Of a stretch of DNA of 64,000 nucleotides, positions 25,886 through 34,610 are shown in pieces (within the stretch, counting starts at the first letter, position 1; every line of letters starts with the position of its first letter). Below the pieces are notes generated by a model. That model worked only from the letters and a program-made list of their open reading frames with translations. It was not told the origin of the DNA and ran no database searches. Both the position numbers and the translations under genes were made by a program. This stretch comes from Deltaproteobacteria bacterium HGW-Deltaproteobacteria-6. Its GTDB lineage: Bacteria > Desulfobacterota > Syntrophia > Syntrophales > Smithellaceae. The stretch is taken from contig PHAT01000005.1 in the NCBI GenBank assembly GCA_002840435.1, positions 286,460 through 350,459 on the forward strand, given 5' to 3'.

Positions 25886-27388
25886 ATGAAGGTTGTGCTC
25901 ATTTCCATGCCTGATGTCGTTCCCATCATCATTCATGAACAGGCAATCCATATGCCGAACCATGGGATTGCCTGCGTCGGTGGTAATATCGATGATCGGC
26001 ATCAGGTTTATCTGATAGATCTCATACGAAAGCGAAATACGATCAGAAAATACCTTACAAACACCCTGACTAAAATCAGACCGGATATTATCGGTCTTTC
26101 CGCCATGACCTGGCAGTATGATACGTGCAACCGGATCATCCGCTTCATTAAGAGCATACTGCCGGATGTCAGGATTGCCCTGGGCGGATACCACGCAACC
26201 TTGATGGCTGAGGAAATTGCCGCCTCGCCTGACGCGGCTCTTATCGACTTTATCGTTCGGGGAGAGGGTGAAGTAACCTTCCGGCGGCTTGTCAATGCCC
26301 TGGATGGACAGGACAACTTTGCATCCATCCCCTCCCTCTCCTTCAAGGAAGACGGTTGTTTCATCCACAACGAACGGGCGACTCTTTGTGATCTTTCCAC
26401 TTTAAAACTGCCAATCCGCGATCATCGCCGGTTGACATGGGGGTACCATTTCATGTTCAAAAATATTGAGATCATGGAAACCTCCCGAGGTTGCACCCGC
26501 AACTGCAACTTCTGCAGCATACAACATATGTACGGCAGGTCCTATCGCACTTATCCCGTCGAACGCGTCATTGACGATCTGGATTATATCTACCGCCGGA
26601 AGAAAACACGGTTGATCTTTGTGGCCGATGACAATCTGGTCTTGAATCCAAAGTGGGTGGACACCGTCTGTGAGGCAATCATCAAAAAAAATTACAAGGG
26701 ACTGAACCTCGTGGTCCAGGCCGATTGCATTTCCATTGCCAGGAACCCGGAGATGGTCAGTAAGATGAGGCGGGCGGGATTCCGGGGAATGTTTCTGGGA
26801 ATTGAGAACGCCTCGGAGGTTAACCTGGAGGAACTATCCAAAGGCAATGTGGCAGCCGTGTCTCAACAGGCAGTTGATATTTGCCATAAAAACGGAATCA
26901 TGGTCGTAGGAGGTTTGATTTTTGGTCTGCCGAATGATGATGAAAGTGCCATTCACAGGAATTACACCTTCCTGAACAACATTGGTGTTGATGCGGCCTA
27001 CTGCCAGATTGTGACTCCATACCCCAAAACCCGTCTCCGTGAACATCTCATCGATGACGGCCTTGTCACCAATCCGGATGATTACCGGAAATACAGTGGA
27101 TTGTGGGCAAACGTCAAAACAAAACACCTCTCCGCGGATCAACTCCAATATCTTTTTTGGTATTATCGCCAAAATGCCCTTGGCTGGTGGACCCCATCAG
27201 CTTTTGCTCGAAGTCAGGGGAAAATATGGACATCCATGTGGCAGCATATCATCAAGCCGATGATGCAGTTCTTCTTTCAGCAAAATGTCCGCAGGACAGG
27301 ATGGAACGGGCTTCACGAAAAAGAGTTGAAGAATCTGAAACAAATGAACACCTTCATGGATCTTCAGGATATTAATGACCGGCAGTGA
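25886..27388 (+). CDS. B12-binding-domain radical SAM protein
   Basis: A 500-residue class B radical SAM protein. Residues 1-135 look like a cobalamin-binding Rossmann domain (IGLSAMTWQYDT, ALGGYHAT) without the DxHxxG motif. The radical SAM core carries Cys203, Cys207 and Cys210 in SRGCTRNCNFCS, then EGEVTF before it and GMFLGIENASE after it. A C-terminal region of about 100 residues is family-specific. Such enzymes (BchE, HpnP/HpnR, B12 methylases) methylate or rearrange unactivated carbons, often in lipids or cofactors. GAGAGGG precedes the ATG. The next gene overlaps its end by four bases on paper only. The substrate is unknown. Confidence 0.87.
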   Translation: MKVVLISMPDVVPIIIHEQAIHMPNHGIACVGGNIDDRHQVYLIDLIRKRNTIRKYLTNTLTKIRPDIIGLSAMTWQYDTCNRIIRFIKSILPDVRIALGGYHATLMAEEIAASPDAALIDFIVRGEGEVTFRRLVNALDGQDNFASIPSLSFKEDGCFIHNERATLCDLSTLKLPIRDHRRLTWGYHFMFKNIEIMETSRGCTRNCNFCSIQHMYGRSYRTYPVERVIDDLDYIYRRKKTRLIFVADDNLVLNPKWVDTVCEAIIKKNYKGLNLVVQADCISIARNPEMVSKMRRAGFRGMFLGIENASEVNLEELSKGNVAAVSQQAVDICHKNGIMVVGGLIFGLPNDDESAIHRNYTFLNNIGVDAAYCQIVTPYPKTRLREHLIDDGLVTNPDDYRKYSGLWANVKTKHLSADQLQYLFWYYRQNALGWWTPSAFARSQGKIWTSMWQHIIKPMMQFFFQQNVRRTGWNGLHEKELKNLKQMNTFMDLQDINDRQ

Positions 27389-27459
27389 TTTCAGGCTGTG
27401 TACCGAAACAAATTTTAAAAAATCAGTGGTCGGCTCAACTTCGGCATTTGTGTTCAGGT

Positions 27460-28290
27460 ATGAACAATAATATTCGGTATGGCAAAATGCTAATACGATT
27501 GGTAATCTCGCTTGTTACTTGTATCTTTCTTATTACTAATTTCTCAGGATGCCAGACAATTTATCGTAATTATATTGATCAAAACATTGATTCTGACGCA
27601 GATGTGGAAAAAGCGCTTGCGACCCGGGGCGAAATTAATGTGATTCTGTTACCGGGGTGTGCAACAAAACCCGGCACGCAGGATACACTTTTCAGTTGCC
27701 TGAAATTGTCACGCGATGTGAATCCGGAATCGGTCAAATTGCCGCCTGATGAAAAACTGTATCTGGGGCATGTCGCTGAATTTATCCTGCGTTCTTTAAA
27801 ATATTATCAGTTGCAGGAAAGCTTCAAGGATTTTTATGGCTATCGCATCATTTTGAAATTCCGTAAATTAACGCCTCAAGAACTTCGATCGAAAAAATTC
27901 AAGGATTATTCAAGTTTTGCTGTAGGCTCGACAAGCATGGTTGCCGGCGCAGCAACCATGACGCCATTGGGCATCATCGTATTTCTGGTGGATGGAATTG
28001 CAATGGAAATTGATCGCCGGGACTTTGAAGATCGCGTTGCAAAGATGCAGCTGCCGGCGCCGAAAAAAAATGTCGTCACCCTGAAACTGGAATCCGGTGA
28101 GCGAACGCTTTTATATGTAAAAGACGAAATATCAGAGGAAATGACCGGAAAGAACAGCATGAGGATTCAATTTGATGAAAAAGTAGCAAGTTACATGGCT
28201 GAAGAGTGCCTTCTGGAAAAAGTCACTCCTGAAGAGATTAATCATTATCAGGAACAAATTAACCTTTTCAGAAAAAACAAAAGGTTATAG
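27460..28290 (+). CDS. hypothetical lipoprotein, 276 residues
   Basis: I do not recognise the family. A lipobox ITNFSGC follows a hydrophobic segment (LIRLVISLVTCIFLI), so the mature protein is lipid-anchored. The middle holds LYLGHVAEFILRSLKYYQLQESF and a second hydrophobic segment TSMVAGAATMTPLGIIVFLVDGI near the centre, which may insert in or lie on the membrane. The C-terminus is charged. The start is uncertain: ATG 27460 or ATG 27487 (the latter giving a normal signal length); neither has a strong ribosome-binding site. It follows the radical SAM gene on the same strand and may share its transcript. Confidence 0.65.
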   Translation: MNNNIRYGKMLIRLVISLVTCIFLITNFSGCQTIYRNYIDQNIDSDADVEKALATRGEINVILLPGCATKPGTQDTLFSCLKLSRDVNPESVKLPPDEKLYLGHVAEFILRSLKYYQLQESFKDFYGYRIILKFRKLTPQELRSKKFKDYSSFAVGSTSMVAGAATMTPLGIIVFLVDGIAMEIDRRDFEDRVAKMQLPAPKKNVVTLKLESGERTLLYVKDEISEEMTGKNSMRIQFDEKVASYMAEECLLEKVTPEEINHYQEQINLFRKNKRL

Positions 28291-28612
28291 GTTGGCTTCT
28301 GTTAACTCAAAGCTATGGAAAAATTGGACCACATTAGTAATTTCAATTCAATTTCACAATGCTATATTATTTTATAACAATCTGAGGACATTATGCTCCG
28401 CCTTATCTGTAATGTCCTTTGCATCATAAAGGCCTTTAGCCTGCATACTCAGATAAATTATTGACATAAAATATCCCAGCGATTTGTTGTTCCAAAACAC
28501 AAAATTCCGTCAATTAATTCATTTATATTACTTTACACACGATCATTTGTATTCTAAAATTGAGCAATTGGATTACACATCTCATTTTCAGTCAGGAAGG
28601 AATACAGTTATT
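28291..28612. other. 322-base spacer with no clear feature
   Basis: AT-rich DNA between the lipoprotein and the ferritin-like gene. An in-frame extension of the latter reaches back to 28484 but lacks a start signal. A TTGACA occurs at 28461-28466 without a good -10. No hairpin is evident. Confidence 0.45.
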
Positions 28613-29095
28613 ATGAACGTTACTGATATTAACAAAATCACAAAAGTTCTCGAATCAATGGCGCAATATGAACTGGCACTGGCTAATTTATATACGAGAT
28701 GTGCTGAAACTTGGAAGGAAGATCAGGTCTTCTGGAAGGGACTGGCCCATGCGGAACAGCGGCACGCTGAAAATATACAAAAGATGCAAGAGATCATTAT
28801 CAGAAAACAGAACAGCTTTGAATTTGGTCGACCCTTTAACATTGTTGCACTGAATACGGCAATGGCCGGAGTAAATGACAATATTAAACGGGTTACGGAA
28901 GGGGCTTTTTCCCGCGAAAAAATGTTTGTTATTGCCAGGGATATCGAACAATCCATGCTGGAATCACGTTATGCTGAAATTGTAAAGACAACCGACATTG
29001 AATATCAAACTCTGATGAAGGATATCCTTTCACAGACGAATGAGCACAAAATGATGATGCAGGAAAAAATCAATGATATAAGAAAAATTTCATAA
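28613..29095 (+). CDS. ferritin-like/rubrerythrin-fold helical protein
   Basis: A 160-residue all-helical protein. MAQYELALANLYTRCAETWKE and FWKGLAHAEQRHAENIQKMQEI look like the first two helices of a ferritin-like bundle, with Glu and His residues in the E...ExxH arrangement that binds two metal ions (Glu in YELA, then AEQRH). A second helix pair follows (MFVIARDIEQSMLESRYAEIV). It may be a diiron protein or a metal-free relative. The start MNVTDINKITK at 28613 follows AGGAAGG. It is convergent with the diiron MBL protein and adenylate cyclase genes, which makes an oxygen- or iron-related theme possible. Confidence 0.65.
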   Translation: MNVTDINKITKVLESMAQYELALANLYTRCAETWKEDQVFWKGLAHAEQRHAENIQKMQEIIIRKQNSFEFGRPFNIVALNTAMAGVNDNIKRVTEGAFSREKMFVIARDIEQSMLESRYAEIVKTTDIEYQTLMKDILSQTNEHKMMMQEKINDIRKIS

Positions 29096-29100
29096 AAAGA

Positions 29101-29925
29101 TTATTTTTTTATAATGCCGTCGATTCCCACTGCTTTAAGTGTCTTCAACCGTTCAATGAGGAAATTTATATCCCTTTTCTTTAAAAAGATGCTTCCATGC
29201 TGAGGAGCAATCATATCAATATCAAGTCTTCCGATGACATTCATGGCATTTTCGAGAGCCTTTTCCGAAGGCATGATTTTCTTATGAAATTCAAGAATAT
29301 CAGGTATGGGACAATATTCTTTCAAATGGATGCAGTGGCTGTAATCCCTGCATGTATAACAGTCGTCTGTAAGGTCAACAGAAAGTTCCCATTGCTTTGA
29401 TAAACTTCCAAAAAGATCGCTGGTGAAAAGAGTTTTTGTCTTTCCATCACGGGTAACGAAGCTGCCGGCATCGTGGGCGTAAGGAGTTTTAAAAAACTCC
29501 AGCATCCTTCCCCCAAAAAGAAAGCCCGCGCTGTAATCATCTATTGACTTCAACATGGATCGTTTGTCCCGCTCGATGTAATAGCTGATAAACATGTTAT
29601 TTTGAGATTCGGAAAGAACTTTCAGTTCAGGGTTTGCACAGATGTCGATCATATTGGACAAAGAACCGCACAAATCGGGATCGATGTGTTGATAAATCAA
29701 AGCCACGATGTTATCGGGAGAAATACCCGTCTGCAGGATCTTCATCATCACAACAGCAAAATCGGGACGGCTTCCTGCATCAATCACAACAGCCTGATTG
29801 CCCTCTTTTATCAGGTATGGATTGCAGTGAAAGTTCGTCGTCGTTTCATGAAATCCGAGCCAGAATATATTATCCGCAATCTCTATCGGCCGGTCATAAC
29901 CTATTTTATGTTTTTTAGGATCCAT
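29101..29925 (-). CDS. MBL-fold diiron protein (ODP type) with a four-Cys insertion
   Basis: A 274-residue metallo-beta-lactamase-fold protein. Its metal set is that of flavodiiron/ODP proteins, not of zinc hydrolases: His80-x-Asp82-x-Asp84, His150, Asp169 and His242 (TPYAHDAGS, FTSDLFGS, APQHGS). Such sites bind O2 or NO. There is no flavodoxin domain, so it is a stand-alone ODP. Between Asp169 and His242 lies a Cys group absent from ordinary members: Cys188-x2-Cys191-x5-Cys197-x6-Cys204, which could hold a cluster or zinc. Its ATG overlaps the stop of the adenylate cyclase gene by one base (TAATG), so the two are co-translated. A gas- or redox-sensing partner of the cyclase is the natural inference. 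Confidence 0.82.
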   Translation of the reverse strand: MDPKKHKIGYDRPIEIADNIFWLGFHETTTNFHCNPYLIKEGNQAVVIDAGSRPDFAVVMMKILQTGISPDNIVALIYQHIDPDLCGSLSNMIDICANPELKVLSESQNNMFISYYIERDKRSMLKSIDDYSAGFLFGGRMLEFFKTPYAHDAGSFVTRDGKTKTLFTSDLFGSLSKQWELSVDLTDDCYTCRDYSHCIHLKEYCPIPDILEFHKKIMPSEKALENAMNVIGRLDIDMIAPQHGSIFLKKRDINFLIERLKTLKAVGIDGIIKK

Positions 29926-30710
29926 TACAACTCCCTCGTTACGAAATATGCCTTCATATTGCCTTTGTTCTTCAGAGTTATCTCTCCTCTTGCTTCAAAT
30001 TCAAAATAATCAATGGTTTTTAAGTACGTTTCCTGAGATATATTTACCCTGCCCTCGACCCCTGATGACTCAAATCTGGAAGCAATATTTACGTTATCCC
30101 CAAAAACATCAAACTGCATGCGTTCCTTTCCGACAACGCCGGCCATTACCCGGCCTGTGTGAATGCCAATACGGATATGAATATTCTGCCCGGTTTGCCT
30201 GTTGAAATCGTAAACGAGTTTTAAAAACGCCATACCTGCTTTTACAGCCATACGAGCATGATCATCATATGCAACAGGTGCTCCGAATACGGCCATATAG
30301 GCATCACCTATGGTTTTTATCTTTGTTCCATTTAAGCTTACCACTAGATTATCCATCCCTTTGAATAGGGTGTCGAGTAACCCTATCAGCACTTCGCCGG
30401 ATATTGTTTCTGCCAGTTTTGTAAATCCCACAATGTCAGAAAACAGGATGGTACAATCATAAGAGCGGGGGGCAAAGCCATCGCTATATTTGATTTCATT
30501 GGCTACCGTTTCAGGAAGGGTATTTTTCAGGAGGTTATCGACTTTTTTTTCCAGAACGACATATTCTCTAATCAATTCCTCCAACAGTCTCTTCTGGATA
30601 TGATCATCCTGAATTATTGCAGTGGCATGGAGATAATCATGGATCAGCCTTGCAGTCAGTCTCTCATCTTTGATGTCCAGGAACACATTTTTTATCGATT
30701 CAAGCTGCAT
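29925..30710 (-). CDS. class III adenylate cyclase
   Basis: A 261-residue soluble cyclase with about 80 residues of helix before the catalytic domain (85-260). Metal-binding Asp92 (ILFSDIVGFT) and Asp136 (KTIGDAYMAVFG), the adenine-selecting Lys132 and Asp201 (QFDVFGD), and the transition-state Asn208 and Arg212 (NVNIASR) are all present, so it should make cAMP rather than cGMP. There is no membrane, PAS or GAF domain; regulation must come through the N-terminal helix or a partner. ATG 30710 is chosen because AAGGTG lies six bases before it. The diiron MBL gene is coupled to its stop codon. Confidence 0.92.
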   Translation of the reverse strand: MQLESIKNVFLDIKDERLTARLIHDYLHATAIIQDDHIQKRLLEELIREYVVLEKKVDNLLKNTLPETVANEIKYSDGFAPRSYDCTILFSDIVGFTKLAETISGEVLIGLLDTLFKGMDNLVVSLNGTKIKTIGDAYMAVFGAPVAYDDHARMAVKAGMAFLKLVYDFNRQTGQNIHIRIGIHTGRVMAGVVGKERMQFDVFGDNVNIASRFESSGVEGRVNISQETYLKTIDYFEFEARGEITLKNKGNMKAYFVTREL

Positions 30711-31009
30711 AAATATCACCTTCGGCAGATATCAACCAGACTTTCGGCGCTTTCAGAAAAGCAGCGACATGTATATACGTTTAAGCACTACATTTAAAAA
30801 CTGTAGTTAATAAGATTGTATGTCAAATACAGAGTTAAGGCAAAAGATTTCTCGCCGATGAATATCAATCATGAAAACATGCTGCATGGTTTTGCTGTTC
30901 AGTTGGGTTCTTCAAATCCAGTATTTGGACGTCGGAATTGGAAGGTTAAAAACGGTAAAATATCAAGTTGAAGAAATTTTTTCGATAAAATCAAATCTAA
31001 CAAATAAAT
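30711..31009. other. 299-base spacer before the cyclase gene
   Basis: It contains a small hairpin ACTACA/TGTAGT near 30786-30808 and AT-rich DNA up to the end of tRNA-Sec. No gene is convincing; the 60-codon plus-strand frame at 30871 has no start signal and crosses the tRNA. Confidence 0.5.
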
Positions 31010-31107
31010 TGGCGGAAGTGCATGGGAATCGAACCCACCTGGGACGGTTCTAGCGCCCCACACTGGATTTGAAGTCCAGGAGGCCCACCAGTGACCTTGG
31101 CACTTAA
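31010..31107 (-). tRNA. selC: tRNA-Sec (anticodon TCA), 5' acceptor end atypical
   Basis: The minus strand reads like bacterial selC: an anticodon arm CTGGA-CTTCAAA-TCCAG with anticodon TCA, a long variable arm (GGGGCG paired to CGTCCC around a loop), a TTCGATT T-loop and an encoded 3' GCCA. The 3' acceptor strand is GCACTTCC, which should face GGAAGTGC, but the 5' strand reads TTAAGTGC, so the first two pairs are mismatched. The gene starts nine bases after the stop of the flagellar rod-like gene, with no promoter between. selA lies at 48.6 kb. It may be a working gene with an error or a damaged copy. Confidence 0.85.
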
Positions 31108-31116
31108 AAGAAAAAT

Positions 31117-31467
31117 TTACGAGATGATATCCAGAAGCGACTTTTGCATTTCATCGGCGGTTTTCACAATAAGCATATTTGATTCAAAAGCATATTGCGT
31201 AACCATTTGATCAATAAACTCTTCTTCCATCGTCACATTGGAAGATTCCCGCTCCTCGCCGGTTCTTTCATTTGTCCCCAGCGAAATGCCCGGCGTGCTA
31301 ATCTGTTCAATCGTTACCTGCACGCCGCCGGACGCCGCTTCCTGTAAATCCACACGGCTTTTCTTGAACTTATCCGTATTGACATTGGCTATGTTATTAG
31401 CGTTTACATCCAACTTCTTATCAAAGGCTCGAAGCGCGGTAAGTGCTATTCCGAATGCATCCGACAT
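31117..31467 (-). CDS. flagellar basal-body rod-like protein
   Basis: A 116-residue protein with the rod/hook N-terminal motif (ALRAFDKKLDVNANNIANVNTDKFKKSR, residues about 10-37 in sequence) and a C-terminal helix (QMVTQYAFESNMLIVKTADEMQKSLLDI) as in FlgC/FlgB-type axial proteins. These form the rod through paired N- and C-terminal helices. It stands alone: no other flagellar genes are near, as seen for small rod-like paralogues in Desulfobacterota. GGAGG precedes the ATG, and a -10 TATAAT (31497-31492) lies upstream, with a weak -35. The tRNA-Sec gene follows nine bases after its stop. Confidence 0.82.
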   Translation of the reverse strand: MSDAFGIALTALRAFDKKLDVNANNIANVNTDKFKKSRVDLQEAASGGVQVTIEQISTPGISLGTNERTGEERESSNVTMEEEFIDQMVTQYAFESNMLIVKTADEMQKSLLDIIS

Positions 31468-31491
31468 CTTGTTTCCTCCATATATCTCTTC

Positions 31492-31521
31492 ATTATAATC
31501 GGAAACGGGTGCCTAAAACTT
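31492..31521 (-). promoter_or_regulatory. -10 element before the flagellar rod-like gene
   Basis: Minus-strand TATAAT at 31497-31492 is a perfect -10 hexamer. The -35 region (AGTTTT or AAGTTT) is poor. This is the nearest upstream promoter that could also read through into tRNA-Sec. Confidence 0.5.
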
Positions 31522-31526
31522 AAACA

Positions 31527-32141
31527 TCAGCCAAGCTTCAATAAATCTTCCGGTTTATCAAACAGATAGTCAGGTTGAACCGCCGCCATTTTTTCTTTGC
31601 TATGCCAGCCCCAGGTGACACCAACGGTTTTAACGCCGGCCTCTTTGCCCTCCTTCATATCGCCGGTGGTGTCTCCGATATAGTAAATGTCGGAAAGTGT
31701 GACGTTATATTTTTCGATAACATGAAGAATTTTGTCTTTTTTGCTGAGCATAAAGTCCGAACCCAGGATCTCCTGAAAAATCCCTTCAAAATCATAGAGA
31801 CGCAATGCTTCCGCAATAGTCGGTGTATCATTGGACGAAATAACAATCATGGGATGATTTTTTGCAAGTTCACGTAAAACCGGCCTGATCGCGTCAAAAG
31901 GTTTCATTTCGGCATAATTAACCTTGGAAAGAATATCCACGGAGGCGGTCATGAATTTTTCCAGATCCACCCCCTTTTCCACAAGAGATTCGTAAAAATT
32001 CCCCTCAAAGAGTTCCAGAAATTCTTCGCGTCCGCGCTTCAGGGGTTGATTGATGCGCTCCAGACAGTCCGTTACGGTTTTTTCATAGACATCAATCGAA
32101 TCAACCAGCACGCCGTCGAAATCAAAAAGCAGTAACTTCAT
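31527..32141 (-). CDS. HAD-superfamily phosphatase, phosphoglycolate-phosphatase-like
   Basis: A 204-residue HAD hydrolase. Motif I is [10 protein letters not shown] (residues 5-14) with the nucleophile Asp, motif II VISSND, motif III a Lys in KKDKILHV, and motif IV YYIGDTTGDM. A helical cap follows motif I as in PGP/beta-phosphoglucomutase relatives. ATG 32141 follows AGGAAACAG. Its first 20 bases overlap the end of mtnA, so it is co-translated with it and ends the gatC-gatA-gatB-mtnA unit. A link to methylthioribose salvage is possible, but its sequence suits general phosphate-ester cleavage. Confidence 0.85.
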   Translation of the reverse strand: MKLLLFDFDGVLVDSIDVYEKTVTDCLERINQPLKRGREEFLELFEGNFYESLVEKGVDLEKFMTASVDILSKVNYAEMKPFDAIRPVLRELAKNHPMIVISSNDTPTIAEALRLYDFEGIFQEILGSDFMLSKKDKILHVIEKYNVTLSDIYYIGDTTGDMKEGKEAGVKTVGVTWGWHSKEKMAAVQPDYLFDKPEDLLKLG

Positions 32142-33186
32142 CTGTTTCCTTTTTTCGTAAACGAGCAATTCCCGGACCATACGGGCGGGTGATCACCCCT
32201 TTTTCCGTAACAATCGCCGTAATATATCTTGCGGGTGTGATATCAAAAGCCGGATTGTAAACGCTCACTCCTCTCGGCGCTGTCGGGACACCGCGAAAAC
32301 AGGTTACTTCGTCAGCTTGCCGCTCTTCGATGGGTATTCCCGAACCCGTTTTAATGGAAAAATCAAACGTGGAAAGAGGCGCTGCGACATAAAAAGGAAT
32401 CCGGTGCGCCCGTGCCAGAACAGCAAGGGAATAAGTGCCTATTTTGTTCGCCGTATCACCATTGGCCGCAATGCGGTCCGCGCCGACAATGATTTTGTCA
32501 ATTTTACCCTGCTGCATCAGAAAACCGGCCATATTGTCGGTAATCAAGGTAGCGGGAATTTTTTCCTTCTTCATTTCCCAGGCGGTAAGCCTTGCGCCCT
32601 GCAGCACAGGTCTTGTTTCATCGACGTAGACGTGCAGTTTTTTGCCCTGCCCGCAGGCGGCGCGGATAACGCCCAGCGCCGTTCCGTAGCCGGCGGTGGC
32701 CAGAGCGCCCGCGTTGCAATGCGTCAGAACGTTGTCGCCGCAGGCCAGCAACCAGCTGCCATGTTGACCCATCAGGCGATTAATCTCGATATCTTCGGCA
32801 CAAATACGCTTGGCTTCGGTTACCAGTCCAAAGGTCAGGTTTTGCCTTCCGGAAAGAACGGCCTTATCCAGATATCTTTTCATCCTCTCCAGCGCCCAGA
32901 ATAAATTGCGCGCGGTAGGTCTTGCTTTGGCAATCTCATCGCAAATTGCGTTAAAGGTCTTTTGGAATTTTTCGACAGACTTTGTTGGAATGGATAGCGC
33001 GCCCAGAGCGGCACCCAGGGCGGCGGCAACTCCGATAGCCGGTGCGCCACGCACGGTTAAATCTTTAATTGCGGCAATCACCTGCCCGTAATCTGAACAG
33101 ACCACCTGCCGTTCAATCGCCGGCAGGGCATTCTGATCAATCATGACCACCGTGTTGTTTTTCCAGAAGACTGTTTTAATCATCAA
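32122..33186 (-). CDS. mtnA: S-methyl-5-thioribose-1-phosphate isomerase
   Basis: A 354-residue enzyme of the eIF2B-like fold that converts MTR-1-P to MTRu-1-P in methionine salvage. Signatures are [38 protein letters not shown] with the catalytic Cys, [16 protein letters not shown] and [18 protein letters not shown] with the catalytic Asp. Length is normal. Its ATG overlaps the end of gatB by four bases. In anaerobes without the O2-dependent MtnD step, MtnA can also feed alternative shunts; no other mtn gene is in this window. Related ribose-1,5-bisphosphate isomerases look similar but lack this full set. Confidence 0.93.
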   Translation of the reverse strand: MMIKTVFWKNNTVVMIDQNALPAIERQVVCSDYGQVIAAIKDLTVRGAPAIGVAAALGAALGALSIPTKSVEKFQKTFNAICDEIAKARPTARNLFWALERMKRYLDKAVLSGRQNLTFGLVTEAKRICAEDIEINRLMGQHGSWLLACGDNVLTHCNAGALATAGYGTALGVIRAACGQGKKLHVYVDETRPVLQGARLTAWEMKKEKIPATLITDNMAGFLMQQGKIDKIIVGADRIAANGDTANKIGTYSLAVLARAHRIPFYVAAPLSTFDFSIKTGSGIPIEERQADEVTCFRGVPTAPRGVSVYNPAFDITPARYITAIVTEKGVITRPYGPGIARLRKKETDEVTAF

Positions 33187-34610
33187 GCAAGCATCTTTTT
33201 AAGCAGGTCGTTGACCAGTTGCGGATTGGCTTTCCCCTGGGTTGCTTTCATCACCTGGCCGACGAAGAATCCGAAGAGCTTTTCTTTTCCGCCCCGATAA
33301 TCTTTAAGTTGATTGGGGTTGGCTTCTATGATCGCCGTAATGGTTTTAATCAGTTCACCCTCATCGGTAATCTGCACCAGGCCTTTTTCCTTGACAATCT
33401 CCTGCGGCGGCTTGCCGGTTTTATACATCTCGTCAATGACGTCCTTGGCCATTTTACCGCTGATGGCGCCTTCCTCAATCAGTTTGATCATGTCGGCCAG
33501 CGACTTGGCGGTGATGGGACATTGACGAATATCGCGTTTATCCTCATTGAGAAAACGCAGCACATCTCCCATGACCCAGTTGCTGGCCTGTTTCGGTTTG
33601 CCGCAAAGCTTGACCACGTCTTCATAGTACAGAGCCAGCGCTTTATCGGCAGTGAGTACGCCAGCATCGTAAGCGGGAATCTGATACTCTTTCACAAACC
33701 GCTCGCGTTTTGCTAAGGGTAACTCCGGCAGTTCTTCACGAATCCTGGCAATCCAGGCTTCATCCACCATCACCGGCACCAGATCGGGATCGGGGAAGTA
33801 GCGATAGTCATGTGCTTCTTCCTTGCTGCGCATGGAATTGGTTACGCCCTGCGCGTCATCCCACAGGCGCGATTCCTGAATAATTTTCTGGCCGTTTTCC
33901 ACCAGATACTGCTGCCGTTTGACTTCATACTCCAGCGCGCGCTGTACATTACGGAAGGAGTTCATGTTTTTGAGTTCCGTGCGGGTGCCGAATTCCTTCT
34001 GCCCCACCGGCCGGATCGATACGTTGGCGTCACAGCGGAAAGACCCTTCTTCCATGTTGCCGTCGCAGATTTCCAGATAGACCAGAATTTCATGCAGGCG
34101 CCTGAGGTATTCCGCCGCCTCTTCCGGCGAGCGCAAATCCGGCTCACCGACAATTTCAATGAGCGGCACGCCGGTGCGGTTCAAATCGACATAACTTGAA
34201 GGATTATTTTCATCATGAATCAACTTGCCCGCGTCTTCTTCCATGTGAATGCGGGTAATGCCGATCTTCTTTGGTTCTCCGTCTCCCTCAAGCAATATGT
34301 AACCGTGTTCCGCCAGCGGATAGGCGTATTGGGAAATCTGATAGCCCTTGGGCAGATCGGGATAAAAATAGTTTTTCCGCGCAAAGCTGTTGGATGGATT
34401 GATGGTGCAGTTGGTCGCCAGCGCCATTTTCATGCCGTATTCGACAACTTTTTTATTGAGCACCGGTAAAACGCCGGGCATCCCTAGGCAAACCGGGCAG
34501 GCGTGGCTGTTGGGCGCCCCGCCGAATTTTGTGGAGCAATTGCAGAATATCTTGGTGTCCGTTAACATTTGGGCGTGGACTTCCAGCCCGATGACTGTTT
34601 CAAATTCCAT
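33183..34610 (-). CDS. gatB: Asp-tRNA(Asn)/Glu-tRNA(Gln) amidotransferase subunit B
   Basis: A 475-residue tRNA-binding and kinase subunit of GatCAB. The N-terminus [22 protein letters not shown], then [15 protein letters not shown] and [14 protein letters not shown] are family marks; the C-terminal YqeY-like domain ends at [23 protein letters not shown]. It phosphorylates the side chain of misacylated Glu- or Asp-tRNA. ATG 34610 shares one base with the gatA stop (TAATG) and has AGGAGG upstream. A much longer frame without start signal was trimmed. gatC, gatA and gatB are in order on the minus strand. Confidence 0.96.
   Translation of the reverse strand: MEFETVIGLEVHAQMLTDTKIFCNCSTKFGGAPNSHACPVCLGMPGVLPVLNKKVVEYGMKMALATNCTINPSNSFARKNYFYPDLPKGYQISQYAYPLAEHGYILLEGDGEPKKIGITRIHMEEDAGKLIHDENNPSSYVDLNRTGVPLIEIVGEPDLRSPEEAAEYLRRLHEILVYLEICDGNMEEGSFRCDANVSIRPVGQKEFGTRTELKNMNSFRNVQRALEYEVKRQQYLVENGQKIIQESRLWDDAQGVTNSMRSKEEAHDYRYFPDPDLVPVMVDEAWIARIREELPELPLAKRERFVKEYQIPAYDAGVLTADKALALYYEDVVKLCGKPKQASNWVMGDVLRFLNEDKRDIRQCPITAKSLADMIKLIEEGAISGKMAKDVIDEMYKTGKPPQEIVKEKGLVQITDEGELIKTITAIIEANPNQLKDYRGGKEKLFGFFVGQVMKATQGKANPQLVNDLLKKMLA

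Noticed and set aside
25697-26368. 223-codon minus-strand frame overlapping the radical SAM gene
   Set aside because: Its upstream two thirds are the antisense of the radical SAM coding region; only the last 53 codons were kept as a possible remnant.
30871-31053. Plus-strand frame of 60 codons before the rod-like gene
   Set aside because: It runs antisense into tRNA-Sec and lacks a start signal.
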